A stretch of 45,650 bases of DNA from UBA1258 sp963643225 (GCA_963643225.1 CAVIIX010000013.1:1-45650); one strand, 5' to 3'. Shown: positions 1 through 8,790, numbered from the stretch's first letter. Numbers and translations are program-made. The notes: generated by a model from the sequence alone, not told the origin.

Positions 1-139
1 TAAAAGCTCAAGAAAACCCACTGCCTTTAGGCAGTGGGTGCTCCCCGCGAGGTGCTTTGTTACAAGATAAGTACCTCGTAAGGCACGTAGTGCCGCTTTT
101 AGTAGAGCCGTAGCGAAGCGAATTGCGAATATCATTGAC
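1..139 (+). repeat. Modular intergenic repeat, copy 1 (modules A-B-C-D)
   Basis: Four stacked elements are visible. Module A (17-38) is a perfect hairpin, CCCACTGCC-TTTA-GGCAGTGGG. Module B (about 48-80) has CGAGGT pairing with ACCTCG across a loop. Module C (82-94) is GGCAC-GTA-GTGCC. Module D follows to 139, ending in GCGAATATCATTGAC. Positions 82-139 match copy 2 (29625-29682) at 57 of 58 bases by eye, and positions 1-94 match the reverse complement of copy 3 at roughly 90 percent. Position 1 is TAA, and copy 3 also begins at the metK stop codon, so the window probably starts at the stop of an upstream gene. Module A could act as that gene's terminator. The mechanism of spread is unknown. 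Confidence 0.85.
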
Positions 140-140
140 T

Positions 141-272
141 ATGGCAAACAAAAAGAGAAGATTACAACCAAAACCAATGACCGAGGGAAAGAAAACCGTT
201 ATTTAAGGATTACCTTATGAGTATGATATTAATACTTTAGAAGCTTCTTTCTCAGATTGAGGAACGGCATAA
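141..272 (+). pseudogene. Decayed N-terminus of an IS256-like (mutator-type) transposase, tentative
   Basis: An ATG at 141 opens a very basic peptide, MANKKRRLQPKPMTEGKK, that ends at a TAA after 21 codons. The same frame continues beyond the stop as GLPYEYDINTLEAS and then meets TGA and TAA. From memory, the string TEGK..I followed by EYDI.TAED resembles the N-terminus of IS256-family transposases common in Lachnospiraceae, with the first stop explained by CAA to TAA. Everything after about codon 40 is missing. It sits directly after repeat copy 1. It could instead be a chance or a functional small basic peptide. Confidence 0.35.
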
Positions 273-301
273 TTTTTTACAATCAATTTAGATTTTTTTA
301 A

Positions 302-330
302 TTGAACATTAACGCCTGCAAGTATAGGAT
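302..330 (+). promoter_or_regulatory. Possible promoter for the ABC exporter gene
   Basis: TTGAAC at 302-307 is followed, after 17 bases, by TAGGAT at 325-330. It lies about 60 bases upstream of the chosen start codon in an AT-rich stretch with few alternatives. The -10 hexamer is poor, so this is weak support. Confidence 0.35.
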
Positions 331-388
331 AAAACCAATTGAAACGTAAATGAATTTTGACGAAAGCAAAAGAAAACAGGAGAAGAAC

Positions 389-3300
389 ATGCTTGAACTG
401 AAAGAGATTACGAAGGTTTATCCTGCCGGAGGCGAAAATGTAAAAGCCCTAAAGGGAGTGAGCCTTCAATTCAGAAAAAACGAATTTGTATCGATACTTG
501 GTCCCTCCGGCTGCGGCAAGACCACAATGCTTAACATTATCGGAGGTCTAGACAAATACACGTCCGGCGATCTTGTTATTAACGGCATTTCCACAAAGCA
601 GTATAAGGACAGAGACTGGGATGCCTACAGAAACCATTCAATCGGTTTTGTGTTCCAAAGCTATAATTTAATTCCTCATCAGACGGTACTTCAGAACGTA
701 GAACTGGCACTTACACTTTCTGGTGTATCTAAAAAGGAAAGAAGACAGCGTGCCAGGGAAGCACTTGAAAGAGTTGGTCTTGGAAATCAGTTAAAGAAAC
801 GCCCAAGCGAAATGTCAGGTGGACAGATGCAGAGAGTGGCAATTGCAAGAGCCATAGTAAACAACCCTGACATTATCCTTGCAGATGAGCCAACAGGTGC
901 TCTTGATACAGAAACTTCCGTACAGGTAATGGATATCCTTAAGGAAATTGCAAGCGACAGACTTGTCATAATGGTTACCCATAATCCGGAGCTTGCTAAA
1001 AAATATTCAACCAGAATTGTGAGAATGCTCGACGGCGTTATCTTAAGCGACTCTAAGCCCTTAAGCGAGTCTGAATATAAGGAAGAACTTTCAAAAATCG
1101 ATCCGGATGCTTCCAATAAATATCTTAAGGTCTTTGATGAAGCCTATAAAGAAAACGGAATGCAGGAAAGGAAAAAGACTAAAAAGAGAGAAAAGAAGCC
1201 GTCCATGTCCTTTGGCACTTCCTTCGGTCTTTCCTTAAAGAATCTGTTTACGAAAAAAGGACGTACAATTTTAACAAGCTTTGCAGGCTCCATAGGTATT
1301 ATCGGTATTGCATTGATTTATGCCGTTTCAAATGGTATGACTGAATACATCGATATGGTGCAGGAACAGACTCTTTCTTCCTACCCCATCACCATCGAAG
1401 CAAAGAGCGTGGATATTTCAAGCCTCCTGACAACCTTTATGGGTAAGGCAGAGTCAATCGAAGAACATGAAAATGATGCCATTTACCAGAAGGCTATGAT
1501 TTATGAAATGATGAATTCCTTAAACACCTTAGAGGAAACGGAAAACGATCTGAAATCCTTTAAGGCTTTTATAGAGAAAGAACAGAAGGATGAAGAAAGC
1601 AAGCTTTACAGCTCTCTTTCGGCTGTATCCTATGCCTACGACCTTGATTTAACAATCTATACTAAAAACGTAGACGGAGACATTATTTTATCTGATACCC
1701 AGACCTTAATGATGGATGCCATGCAGAAATTTTCGGGAGTTGATATGTCGGCAATTTATTCTGCCACATCAAACTCGATGCTGGGCACTGGCTCATCCTT
1801 AATGACTTCCCAGGCGTCTTTATGGAAGGAATTAATTCCCGGAGATGACGGCGCTCCTGTAAGCGCCATTACTCAGGATCAGTACGAGCTTGTGTACGGT
1901 TCCTGGCCTGAAGAATACAACGAAATAGTATTGTTTGTAGACTCTAAAAACGAACTTGACGATCTGACACTTTACGCCCTTGGCTTAAAGCCAATCGATG
2001 AAATCGAAGCTTTAATGCGTGCTTCCACCGACCATAAGGCGGTTGATTATACGGCAGAAAGCTGGAGCTATGAAGAAATCTGTGACATGGATTTTAGAAC
2101 CGTTCTCCCAGGCGACTGTTACGTATATGATGAATCAACCGACTCCTATTCAGACTTAAGAGACACTGACACAGGCCTCAAATATTTATACGACAACGCC
2201 CTTTGCCTTAAGGTGGTAGGTATTGTAAGGCCCAATGACAGCGCTATTGCAACCAGCGAGACCGGATCTATAGGCTATACTTACAAGCTTACAGAATACA
2301 TCATCGAGGAATCGACGGATTCAAAGATGGTTAAAAAACAGATGGAAGATGACACGGTTGACGTTTTTACAGGCTTACAGTTTGAATCCGTTACGGATGA
2401 TTTAACAGCAAAAGAAAAAGCAGATGCTTTTAAAGACTATATAGACGCCCTTGACGATGCTGGAAAAGCTGATGCCTACATTCGGATTATGAGCATCCCT
2501 TCGGATGAACAGGTAGAGGCTACTGTTTCACAGACGCTTGCCACAATGACAAGAGAAGAAATGGAAGCTAGCATGACTCAGGCTTTAATAAGCCAGATGG
2601 GTATGGATGAAGCAACGGTTGCAGATTACATTTCCTCAATGAGTGATGATGAAATGAAGGAAATGTTTGCAAAATCCCTCGAGGAACAGTTCAGAGCCCA
2701 GTATGCACAGCAGGTGGCTCTTCAGATGGAAGAGATGACATCTGAGCAGTTATCCTATGCTTTAACTCAGGCAATGGAGGCTTATACGGATGATGAATGT
2801 GCAGACCTGTATCTTGAAATTGTAGAATTTTCGGATGCTGATTATGATACAAACCTAACAAAACTTGGCTGTATAGATTTAGACAGCCCTTCATCAATTA
2901 ACCTTTATGCTTCAACCTTTGCAGACAAGGATGTAATTGAAGAGGTAATAGAAGAATACAATGCTTCCGTTGATGACATGCAGGAAATTGAATACACAGA
3001 CATTGTGGGAATTTTAATGTCATCAATCACAACTATTATAAATGCAATTACCTATGTGCTTATTGCTTTCGTAGCTGTATCGTTGGTAGTATCCTCTATC
3101 ATGATAGGAGTCATTACACTTATTTCTGTACAGGAGCGTACCAAGGAAATTGGTATTTTAAGAGCAATCGGTGCATCCAAAAAGAATGTATCGGGTATGT
3201 TTAACGCAGAGACGGTTATTATAGGCTTTACCTCAGGTGCCCTTGGCGTACTGATTACCTACTTATTATGCATTCCCATTAATGCAGTGCTACATCACTT

Positions 3301-3451
3301 AACCGGCATAAGCAATTTAAGCGCAATCTTGCCTGTTAATGTAGGAATTGTATTAATCTTAATAAGTATATTCTTAACACTGATTGCAGGCATTATTCCT
3401 TCAAGGAGCGCCGCCAAGAAGGACCCGGTTGTGGCACTCAGAACTGAATAA
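389..3451 (+). CDS. MacB-type ABC transporter, ATPase fused to FtsX-like permease with large ectodomain
   Basis: Predicted membrane exporter or mechanotransmission ABC protein of about 1020 residues. The N-terminal ATPase shows Walker A GPSGCGKT (38-45), Q-loop Q90, signature MSGGQ (142-146), Walker B with DEPTG (about 162-170) and the H-loop histidine H198. After a Lys-rich linker, one membrane segment (about 294-315) leads into an acidic, Met-rich outside domain of about 570 residues. Three membrane segments follow near 887-911, 944-965 and 985-1002, with the FtsX-type cytoplasmic motif TKEIGILRAIGAS between the first two. This order is the MacB/type VII ABC plan, with an unusually long ectodomain. 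The start at 389 is chosen because AGGAG sits 6 bases upstream; an ATG at 350 has no such site. The substrate is not evident; antimicrobial peptide or lipid-linked export is typical of the family. Confidence 0.9.
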   Translation: MLELKEITKVYPAGGENVKALKGVSLQFRKNEFVSILGPSGCGKTTMLNIIGGLDKYTSGDLVINGISTKQYKDRDWDAYRNHSIGFVFQSYNLIPHQTVLQNVELALTLSGVSKKERRQRAREALERVGLGNQLKKRPSEMSGGQMQRVAIARAIVNNPDIILADEPTGALDTETSVQVMDILKEIASDRLVIMVTHNPELAKKYSTRIVRMLDGVILSDSKPLSESEYKEELSKIDPDASNKYLKVFDEAYKENGMQERKKTKKREKKPSMSFGTSFGLSLKNLFTKKGRTILTSFAGSIGIIGIALIYAVSNGMTEYIDMVQEQTLSSYPITIEAKSVDISSLLTTFMGKAESIEEHENDAIYQKAMIYEMMNSLNTLEETENDLKSFKAFIEKEQKDEESKLYSSLSAVSYAYDLDLTIYTKNVDGDIILSDTQTLMMDAMQKFSGVDMSAIYSATSNSMLGTGSSLMTSQASLWKELIPGDDGAPVSAITQDQYELVYGSWPEEYNEIVLFVDSKNELDDLTLYALGLKPIDEIEALMRASTDHKAVDYTAESWSYEEICDMDFRTVLPGDCYVYDESTDSYSDLRDTDTGLKYLYDNALCLKVVGIVRPNDSAIATSETGSIGYTYKLTEYIIEESTDSKMVKKQMEDDTVDVFTGLQFESVTDDLTAKEKADAFKDYIDALDDAGKADAYIRIMSIPSDEQVEATVSQTLATMTREEMEASMTQALISQMGMDEATVADYISSMSDDEMKEMFAKSLEEQFRAQYAQQVALQMEEMTSEQLSYALTQAMEAYTDDECADLYLEIVEFSDADYDTNLTKLGCIDLDSPSSINLYASTFADKDVIEEVIEEYNASVDDMQEIEYTDIVGILMSSITTIINAITYVLIAFVAVSLVVSSIMIGVITLISVQERTKEIGILRAIGASKKNVSGMFNAETVIIGFTSGALGVLITYLLCIPINAVLHHLTGISNLSAILPVNVGIVLILISIFLTLIAGIIPSRSAAKKDPVVALRTE

Positions 3452-3461
3452 ATTCAATGAT

Positions 3462-3487
3462 ATCAGGGTAGCAAAAGCTACCCTGAT
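3462..3487 (+). terminator. Terminator-like hairpin after the ABC exporter
   Basis: ATCAGGGTAGC pairs perfectly with GCTACCCTGAT around an AAAA loop, just after the stop codon. The following bases, GCTTTATTGT, are only moderately T-rich. Confidence 0.7.
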
Positions 3488-3591
3488 GCTTTATTGTATA
3501 AGAGCTTCGTTCACATACGATAAAAACGCTTAGAGAGTATTGCGCTCGTGTGTAAGATATATGTCTTTGTGTAAAGAGCTTATAATCCCGC

Positions 3592-3620
3592 TTGCAAAAA
3601 ACTATTTACAGTAGCATAAT
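3592..3620 (+). promoter_or_regulatory. Promoter abutting the umuC-like start codon
   Basis: TTGCAA (3592-3597), a 17-base spacer and CATAAT (3615-3620). Only AGGCTT separates the -10 box from the ATG at 3627, and there is no Shine-Dalgarno sequence. Transcription would begin at or next to the start codon, so the mRNA may be leaderless. No clear LexA box was seen here. An alternative -10, TATAAT at 3581-3586, lacks a good -35. Confidence 0.5.
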
Positions 3621-3626
3621 AGGCTT

Positions 3627-4889
3627 ATGAACACACAAACCTATGTTTGCATAGACCTTAAATCCTTCTACGCTTCCGTTGAGTGTGTCGACAGAGGGCT
3701 AGACCCTTTTAAGACTAATCTCGTTGTGGCGGATCCCAACAGAACAGAAAAGACGATCTGCCTTGCGGTTTCGCCTGCAATGAAAAAACTGGGAGTACCG
3801 GGCCGATGCAGAGTATTTGAGATTCCAAAGAACATAGACTACATTATGGCAGTCCCGAGAATGCAGCGATACATAGACGTATCGGCAGAAATTTACGGGA
3901 TTTATTTAAGATACATTTCAAAGGATGATATACACGTTTATTCAATCGATGAAGTTTTTATGGATGTAAGCGACTATCTTTCTATGTATAACTGCAGCGC
4001 CTGTGATTTAGGCATACGCATCATGCAGGATATATATAAAGAAACAGGCATCCAGGCTACCTGCGGTATTGGCTCCAACTTGTATCTTGCTAAAATTGCA
4101 TTAGATATACTGGCAAAGCACGCTCCCGATCACGTGGGAATTTTAGATGAAGAGGAATATTGTAAAAAACTGTGGAACCATTTACCGTTGACGGATTTTT
4201 GGAGAGTGGGTCCTGGTACTGTAAGAAGACTTAAGCATAACGGCATTGAGACTATGCAAGACATTGCCCATGCTGATGAAGAGCTTTTATACCATATATT
4301 CGGCATAGATGCAGAATTATTAATTGACCACGCCTGGGGCAGGGAAACTGCAACCTTGAAGGACATTAAAAATTATAAGCCACAAAGGAACAGCATTACA
4401 AACGGACAGGTCTTGTCCTGTGAATACAGCTTTAAGGACGCTTCCTTAATAGTAAGGGAAATGGCTGATTTATTAAGCCTGGAGCTTTTGTCCAAAAATA
4501 AAATTACCGATTCCTTTACACTTTACATAGGCTATTTGGGACTTTACATGCATGAGCCCGGTGACAGGGGAAGCGTGCGCCTTCTTACACCCACCAATTT
4601 AAGCACGGTCATAGTGCCTGCTATTATGAAGCTTTACGAGCACATTGCAGATAAAGACGGTGGCATTAAACGTATTAATATAACAGCCAATAACATAGTT
4701 GAGGATGAATACAGACAGTTAAGCCTGTTTACCGATTTTGATGCAGAAGAAAAAGAGGTGAAGGTACAGATGGCTGTACTTAACATTAAAGACAGATATG
4801 GTAAAAATGCCATTTTAAAAGGCATGAATTTGGAAGAAGGCGGAAAAACCATAGAACGAAACGAGCAGATAGGAGGGCACAAAAGATGA
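3627..4889 (+). CDS. Y-family (UmuC-like) translesion DNA polymerase
   Basis: Error-prone polymerase expected to copy past damaged bases at the replication fork. The 420-residue protein starts MNTQTYVCIDLKSFYASVE, with catalytic D10 and the usual FYASVE motif, and has YSIDEVFMD near 105-113 supplying D108 and E109. A helix-hairpin-helix-like stretch follows (FWRVGPGTVRRL). QLSLF (364-368) is a good sliding-clamp binding motif. Length and sequence match the UmuC/UvrX group of Firmicutes rather than classical DinB. The stop codon overlaps the next ATG (ATGA), so it is translationally coupled to a YolD-like gene, a pairing known from Bacillus uvrX loci. No ribosome binding site is visible upstream of its own start. 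Confidence 0.92.
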   Translation: MNTQTYVCIDLKSFYASVECVDRGLDPFKTNLVVADPNRTEKTICLAVSPAMKKLGVPGRCRVFEIPKNIDYIMAVPRMQRYIDVSAEIYGIYLRYISKDDIHVYSIDEVFMDVSDYLSMYNCSACDLGIRIMQDIYKETGIQATCGIGSNLYLAKIALDILAKHAPDHVGILDEEEYCKKLWNHLPLTDFWRVGPGTVRRLKHNGIETMQDIAHADEELLYHIFGIDAELLIDHAWGRETATLKDIKNYKPQRNSITNGQVLSCEYSFKDASLIVREMADLLSLELLSKNKITDSFTLYIGYLGLYMHEPGDRGSVRLLTPTNLSTVIVPAIMKLYEHIADKDGGIKRINITANNIVEDEYRQLSLFTDFDAEEKEVKVQMAVLNIKDRYGKNAILKGMNLEEGGKTIERNEQIGGHKR

Positions 4890-5086
4890 AACGCATTAAT
4901 CCTGCTTTAATGAAAATGAGCCCTCAGGAAAGGGCCAAGCAGTTTATGCCCTTTGCTGCCCTTAAGGGCTATGAAGAAGCCTTGAGAAAAAAGGAAGAAG
5001 AGGCAGAGGCAAGGGCTTTAAAAAAGAACGAGCCTTTTTATGAAGACCTGCCTGAGACTACCTTTGAAGCAACTGATATTCCTTAG
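4886..5086 (+). CDS. YolD-like small protein, partner of the Y-family polymerase
   Basis: A 66-residue protein overlapping the polymerase gene by four bases, with a strong site AGGAGG 9 bases upstream of its ATG. The segment RAKQFMPFAALKGYEEAL resembles the core motif of YolD-like proteins, which are small Firmicutes proteins encoded beside UmuC/UvrX polymerases and proposed to act as UmuD-like partners. The middle is a charged KEEEAEARALKK helix and the C-terminus is acidic. Its last 29 bases overlap the end of the convergent araC-type gene. The partner role is inferred from family context, not shown here. Confidence 0.75.
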   Translation: MKRINPALMKMSPQERAKQFMPFAALKGYEEALRKKEEEAEARALKKNEPFYEDLPETTFEATDIP

Positions 5087-5924
5087 GGCTTAAGCCAAAT
5101 TCTTTTTTAAAAGCTCTGAAAAATACGGAATAATCGTTAAAGCCGTAGAGTAAATAGGTCTCCTGAATGCTTTTGCCGCTTCCGATTGCATCACGACAGG
5201 CATAGAGACGCTTCATCTGTACGTATTTGTGTAAAGAAATTCCGTAATCTTCTTTAAAGACATGTTCTATATGATATTTTGTCACAAAAAATTCCTTTTC
5301 GAGTCTTTCCAGGGATAAATCCTCGTCTAAGTGAAGCATAATAAAATCGTTTATAACGCCTGACAATTTTTCTTTGGCTGAAATATTACTGACGGTTTTA
5401 CGCTCGTAAATCATACGGTTAAGGGTAAGAATTAAATCATTTATCATTAAGGAAACCTTTGCGTCCTTGCCAAAGCGGTTTCCTTTAACTTCTGCCGCAA
5501 TATTAAATAAAGCGGACTGAAGCTCGTTAAAAGCAAGAACGTCATTTGAAAACCTGTAGCTTTTGGAGGTGGTGACATGCTGCATTAAGTAGCCGTAATC
5601 TGTGGAGGCCTGCATGAGACGGTTACAGTATTCGGCGCTTATCCAAAGAACGAATCGTCTGTAGGGAGTGGTGCCATCTAAAAATTCAGGATGGTGGCGC
5701 ACATTAGGCGGGATTACAACAAGGTCACCGGGCTTTAGATTTATGTGTGTGTTATCTACCACAATATCCACGTTTCCCTCAAGGAAAAAATAAAATTCAT
5801 AATAGTCGTGGGCGTGGTCTGTAACCTTGGTAGAGGGAATATCACTGTAATAATAGATTTCATAGTCCCTTGAAAACATATACTGTCTTGTTGAAAAGGG
5901 TGTAATAAGCTCCTGCTTTTTCAT
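5058..5924 (-). CDS. AraC-family regulator divergent to uxuA
   Basis: Predicted transcription factor of about 288 residues. The N-terminal half is a cupin-like sensor (HDYYEFYFFLEGNVDIVVD, then LKPGDLVVIPPNVRHHPEF). The C-terminal 100 residues form two helix-turn-helix units: LERLEKEFFVTKYHIEHVFKE, split by a linker from YGFNDYSVFFRAFKKEFG, ending SPKEYQ as is usual in AraC proteins. The start at 5924 is chosen because AGGAG lies about 7 bases upstream; a longer reading frame to 5987 would run back across the promoter. It is divergent from uxuA-uxuB with about 160 bases between, so control of uronate genes is the natural guess. The likely ligand is a uronate or oligosaccharide. Its 3' end overlaps the YolD-like gene. 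Confidence 0.9.
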   Translation of the reverse strand: MKKQELITPFSTRQYMFSRDYEIYYYSDIPSTKVTDHAHDYYEFYFFLEGNVDIVVDNTHINLKPGDLVVIPPNVRHHPEFLDGTTPYRRFVLWISAEYCNRLMQASTDYGYLMQHVTTSKSYRFSNDVLAFNELQSALFNIAAEVKGNRFGKDAKVSLMINDLILTLNRMIYERKTVSNISAKEKLSGVINDFIMLHLDEDLSLERLEKEFFVTKYHIEHVFKEDYGISLHKYVQMKRLYACRDAIGSGKSIQETYLLYGFNDYSVFFRAFKKEFGLSPKEYQLLQR

Positions 5925-5946
5925 GATAAAACTCCTTTTATGTATT

Positions 5947-5975
5947 GTTATACAGTAAAACAACAATTTTTGCAA
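5947..5975 (-). promoter_or_regulatory. Promoter of the AraC-family gene
   Basis: On the minus strand, TTGCAA (5975-5970), a 17-base spacer and TATAAC (5952-5947), followed by AAGGAG and the ATG at 5924. Confidence 0.65.
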
Positions 5976-6037
5976 TGTTAACAACAAGACGAATAATTTT
6001 CTTTTGCCAATAAATTCGTATGATTAAGGATGAGAGT

Positions 6038-6069
6038 AAAGTTTTAGGGCTTAACTAAGCCAAACTTTT
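6038..6069 (+). promoter_or_regulatory. Palindromic leader element before uxuA
   Basis: GGCTTA-AC-TAAGCC (6048-6061) is flanked by AAAGTTT and AAACTTT arms, giving an imperfect inverted repeat of about 13 pairs with a 3-base bulge. It ends a few bases before the uxuA ribosome binding site GGAG. It could be a protein operator or an mRNA hairpin that affects translation. Confidence 0.45.
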
Positions 6070-6085
6070 ATTAAAGGAGAAGGCT

Positions 6086-7153
6086 ATGCAGATGACATTA
6101 CGCTGGTACGGCAGCAAATTCGATACCGTAACACTTGAACAGATACGCCAGGTGCCCGGGGTAAAAAGCGTTATTACAACGCTTTACGATGCAGTGGCAG
6201 GAGAGGAATGGAAGCCTGAAGCAATTAAGGCTTTAAAGAACGAGGTGGAGGCTTCGGGACTTAAAATTGCAGGCATTGAGAGCGTTAACATTTCAGACGC
6301 TATCAAGATTGGGTCAAAAGAAAGAGATGAGCACATCGACAATTACATTAAGACACTTGAACATTTGGGAAAAGAAGATATCCACATGGTGTGCTATAAC
6401 TTTATGCCGGTATTTGATTGGACAAGAACCGAGCTTGCGAGAAAACGTGCTGACGGAAGCACCGTGCTTGCCTATAATCAGGCTGCAATCGATGCAATCA
6501 AGCCTGAAGAAATGTTTGATGCTATTAAGGGCGATGCAAACGGAGCAATTTTACCAGGCTGGGAGCCTGAAAGGATGGCTAAGGTAAAAGAGCTTTTTGA
6601 AATGTATAAGGATATAGATAACGAAAAGCTTTTTGAAAATTTAAAATATTTCCTTGAAGCAATCATGCCTGTGTGCGATAAATACGACATTAACATGGCA
6701 ATTCACCCTGACGATCCTGCCTGGAGCGTATTCGGACTTCCGAGAATCATCATTAACGAAGAAAACATTCACAGAATGATGAAGATGGTAGATAACCCTC
6801 ATAACGGTGTTACCTTCTGTTCGGGCTCTTACGGCACAAACCTTGAAAACGATCTTCCTCACATGATAAGAAGCTTAAAGGGAAGAATTCATTTTGCACA
6901 CGTAAGAAATTTGAAATTTAATTCACCTACTGATTTTGAGGAAGCTGCCCACCTTTCAAGTGACGGCACCTTTGATATGTATGAAATCATGAAGGCTTTG
7001 TATGACATAGGCTTTGACGGTCCGATAAGACCAGACCATGGCAGAATGATATGGGGAGAAAAGGCAATGCCCGGTTACGGCCTTTACGACAGAGCCCTTG
7101 GTGCAGCGTATTTAAACGGCCTTTGGGAAGCAATCGAAAAGTCTTCAAGATAA
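6086..7153 (+). CDS. uxuA: D-mannonate dehydratase
   Basis: Dehydrates D-mannonate to 2-keto-3-deoxygluconate in cytosolic glucuronate catabolism. The 355-residue protein matches the UxuA family along its length: start MQMTLRWYGSKFDTVTLEQIRQ, the segment GIESVNISDAIKIG, HMVCYNFMPVFDWTRT, metal-ligand region MAIHPDDPAW, FCSGSYGT, IHFAHVRN and the end region PIRPDHGRMIWGE. These carry the His, Cys and Asp residues that bind the metal. GGAG lies 8 bases before the ATG. uxuB follows after 20 bases, so the two form an operon. Expression is probably set by the divergent AraC regulator. Confidence 0.96.
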   Translation: MQMTLRWYGSKFDTVTLEQIRQVPGVKSVITTLYDAVAGEEWKPEAIKALKNEVEASGLKIAGIESVNISDAIKIGSKERDEHIDNYIKTLEHLGKEDIHMVCYNFMPVFDWTRTELARKRADGSTVLAYNQAAIDAIKPEEMFDAIKGDANGAILPGWEPERMAKVKELFEMYKDIDNEKLFENLKYFLEAIMPVCDKYDINMAIHPDDPAWSVFGLPRIIINEENIHRMMKMVDNPHNGVTFCSGSYGTNLENDLPHMIRSLKGRIHFAHVRNLKFNSPTDFEEAAHLSSDGTFDMYEIMKALYDIGFDGPIRPDHGRMIWGEKAMPGYGLYDRALGAAYLNGLWEAIEKSSR

Positions 7154-7173
7154 GACTATGAATGGGAGGAATT

Positions 7174-8790
7174 ATGTCGCTTAATTTAAATAATAAAGGT
7201 CTTGAAAATAAAAAGGCCTGGAACGAAAAAGGGTATAACACCTGGACTTATGACAGGGAAGCGGTTACTAAGGCTACAAAAGAAAAGCCTGAATGGATTC
7301 ATTTTGGCGCGGGTAACATTTTCAGAGCCTTTCAGGCAAGCTTACTTGAAGAATTATTAAACAAAGGAATTGAGAAGACAGGCCTAATTGCGGCAGAAGG
7401 CTTTGACTATGAAATAATTGAAAAGATGTACCGTCCTCACGACAATTTAGGTATTGACGTTACCTTAAAGGCAAGCGGCTCTATTGATAAAAGCGTTATC
7501 GGAAGCATCGTTGAATCCTTAACCGTCAATCCTGAAAATGCTGAAGACTATGACAGAATAAAGGAAATTTTCAAAGCTCCTTCTTTAAAGATGGTAAGCT
7601 TTACAATTACAGAAAAGGGTTACAGCCTTGTAAACGCCAAGGGCGAATTTGTGCCTTTAGTGATTGAAGACTTTAAAAATGGCCCTAAGAAAGCTGCAAG
7701 CTATATGGGTAAGGTATCTGCAATGCTATATGAACGTTTTAAGGCAGGCGCACTTCCCATTGCAATGGTGAGTATGGATAACTGCTCTCATAATGGAGAC
7801 AAATTATTCACAGCAATTGATACATTCGCCAAAAACTGGGCAGAAAACGGTGTGGCCGAAAAGGAATTTTTAGAATATGTAGAAGAGCGTTCAAAGGTTT
7901 CCTTCCCCTGGTCCATGATTGATAAAATCACCCCAAGACCTGATGCAAGCGTAGAGAAACTTCTACTTGCAGATGGAATAGAAGGCCTGGAGCCTGTCAT
8001 TACAAGTAAAAACACCTACGTGGCACCCTTTGTAAATGCCGAAGAATGCCAGTACCTTGTAATCGAAGATTCCTTCCCTAACGGTAAGCTTCAATTAGAC
8101 AAAGTGGGCGTCATTTATACAGAGAGAGAAACTGTAGACAAGGTAGAAAAGATGAAGGTCTGCACCTGCCTTAACCCTCTTCATACAGCCCTTGCGGTTT
8201 ACGGATGCCTTCTTAATTATCAGCTTATTTCAAAAGAAATGGAAAACCCTGTATTAAAGAAGCTTGTAGAAAGAATCGGCTATGAAGAAGGACTTCCGGT
8301 TGTGGTAAATCCAGGTGTCTTAGACCCTAAGCAGTTTATTGATGAAGTGGTTAAATTAAGAATTCCCAATCCCTTCATGCCTGATTCCCCCTGGAGAATT
8401 GCAACGGATACTTCACAAAAGGTGGGAATCCGTTACGGAGAGACTATCAAGGCATACGAAAAGAGAAGCGATTTAAACACTAAGGATTTAAAGATGATTC
8501 CTTTGGTATTCGCAGGATGGTTAAGATACTTAATGGGTATTAATGATGAAGGAGAAGCGTTTGAACCAAGCTCTGATCCGTTACTTTCCGATTTAAGACC
8601 TTATATTGAAAACATAAAATTAGGAGACACAGATATACATGATAAGGTGTACCCAATTCTTTCCAATAAGGCTATCTTTGGCTCAGACCTTTATGAAGTA
8701 GGGCTTGGAAAGCTTGTTGAAAGTTATTTTGTTGAACTGATAAAAGAGAAAGGTGCCGTAATTAAGACATTAACGAAGTATGTCTTGTAA
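7174..8790 (+). CDS. uxuB: Fructuronate reductase (mannitol dehydrogenase family)
   Basis: NAD-dependent reduction of D-fructuronate to D-mannonate, the step before UxuA. The protein of about 538 residues shows the long-chain mannitol dehydrogenase pattern: WIHFGAGNIFRAFQASLLEELL near the N-terminus for nucleotide binding, MVSMDNCSHNGDKL, and the catalytic-domain strings CTCLNPLHTALAVYG and LRIPNPFMPD. The start at 7174 is preferred because GGGAGG lies just before it; an ATG at 7162 overlaps that site. Adjacent uxuA supports fructuronate rather than tagaturonate as substrate, but family members cannot be separated with certainty by eye. No clear terminator follows. Confidence 0.93.
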   Translation: MSLNLNNKGLENKKAWNEKGYNTWTYDREAVTKATKEKPEWIHFGAGNIFRAFQASLLEELLNKGIEKTGLIAAEGFDYEIIEKMYRPHDNLGIDVTLKASGSIDKSVIGSIVESLTVNPENAEDYDRIKEIFKAPSLKMVSFTITEKGYSLVNAKGEFVPLVIEDFKNGPKKAASYMGKVSAMLYERFKAGALPIAMVSMDNCSHNGDKLFTAIDTFAKNWAENGVAEKEFLEYVEERSKVSFPWSMIDKITPRPDASVEKLLLADGIEGLEPVITSKNTYVAPFVNAEECQYLVIEDSFPNGKLQLDKVGVIYTERETVDKVEKMKVCTCLNPLHTALAVYGCLLNYQLISKEMENPVLKKLVERIGYEEGLPVVVNPGVLDPKQFIDEVVKLRIPNPFMPDSPWRIATDTSQKVGIRYGETIKAYEKRSDLNTKDLKMIPLVFAGWLRYLMGINDEGEAFEPSSDPLLSDLRPYIENIKLGDTDIHDKVYPILSNKAIFGSDLYEVGLGKLVESYFVELIKEKGAVIKTLTKYVL

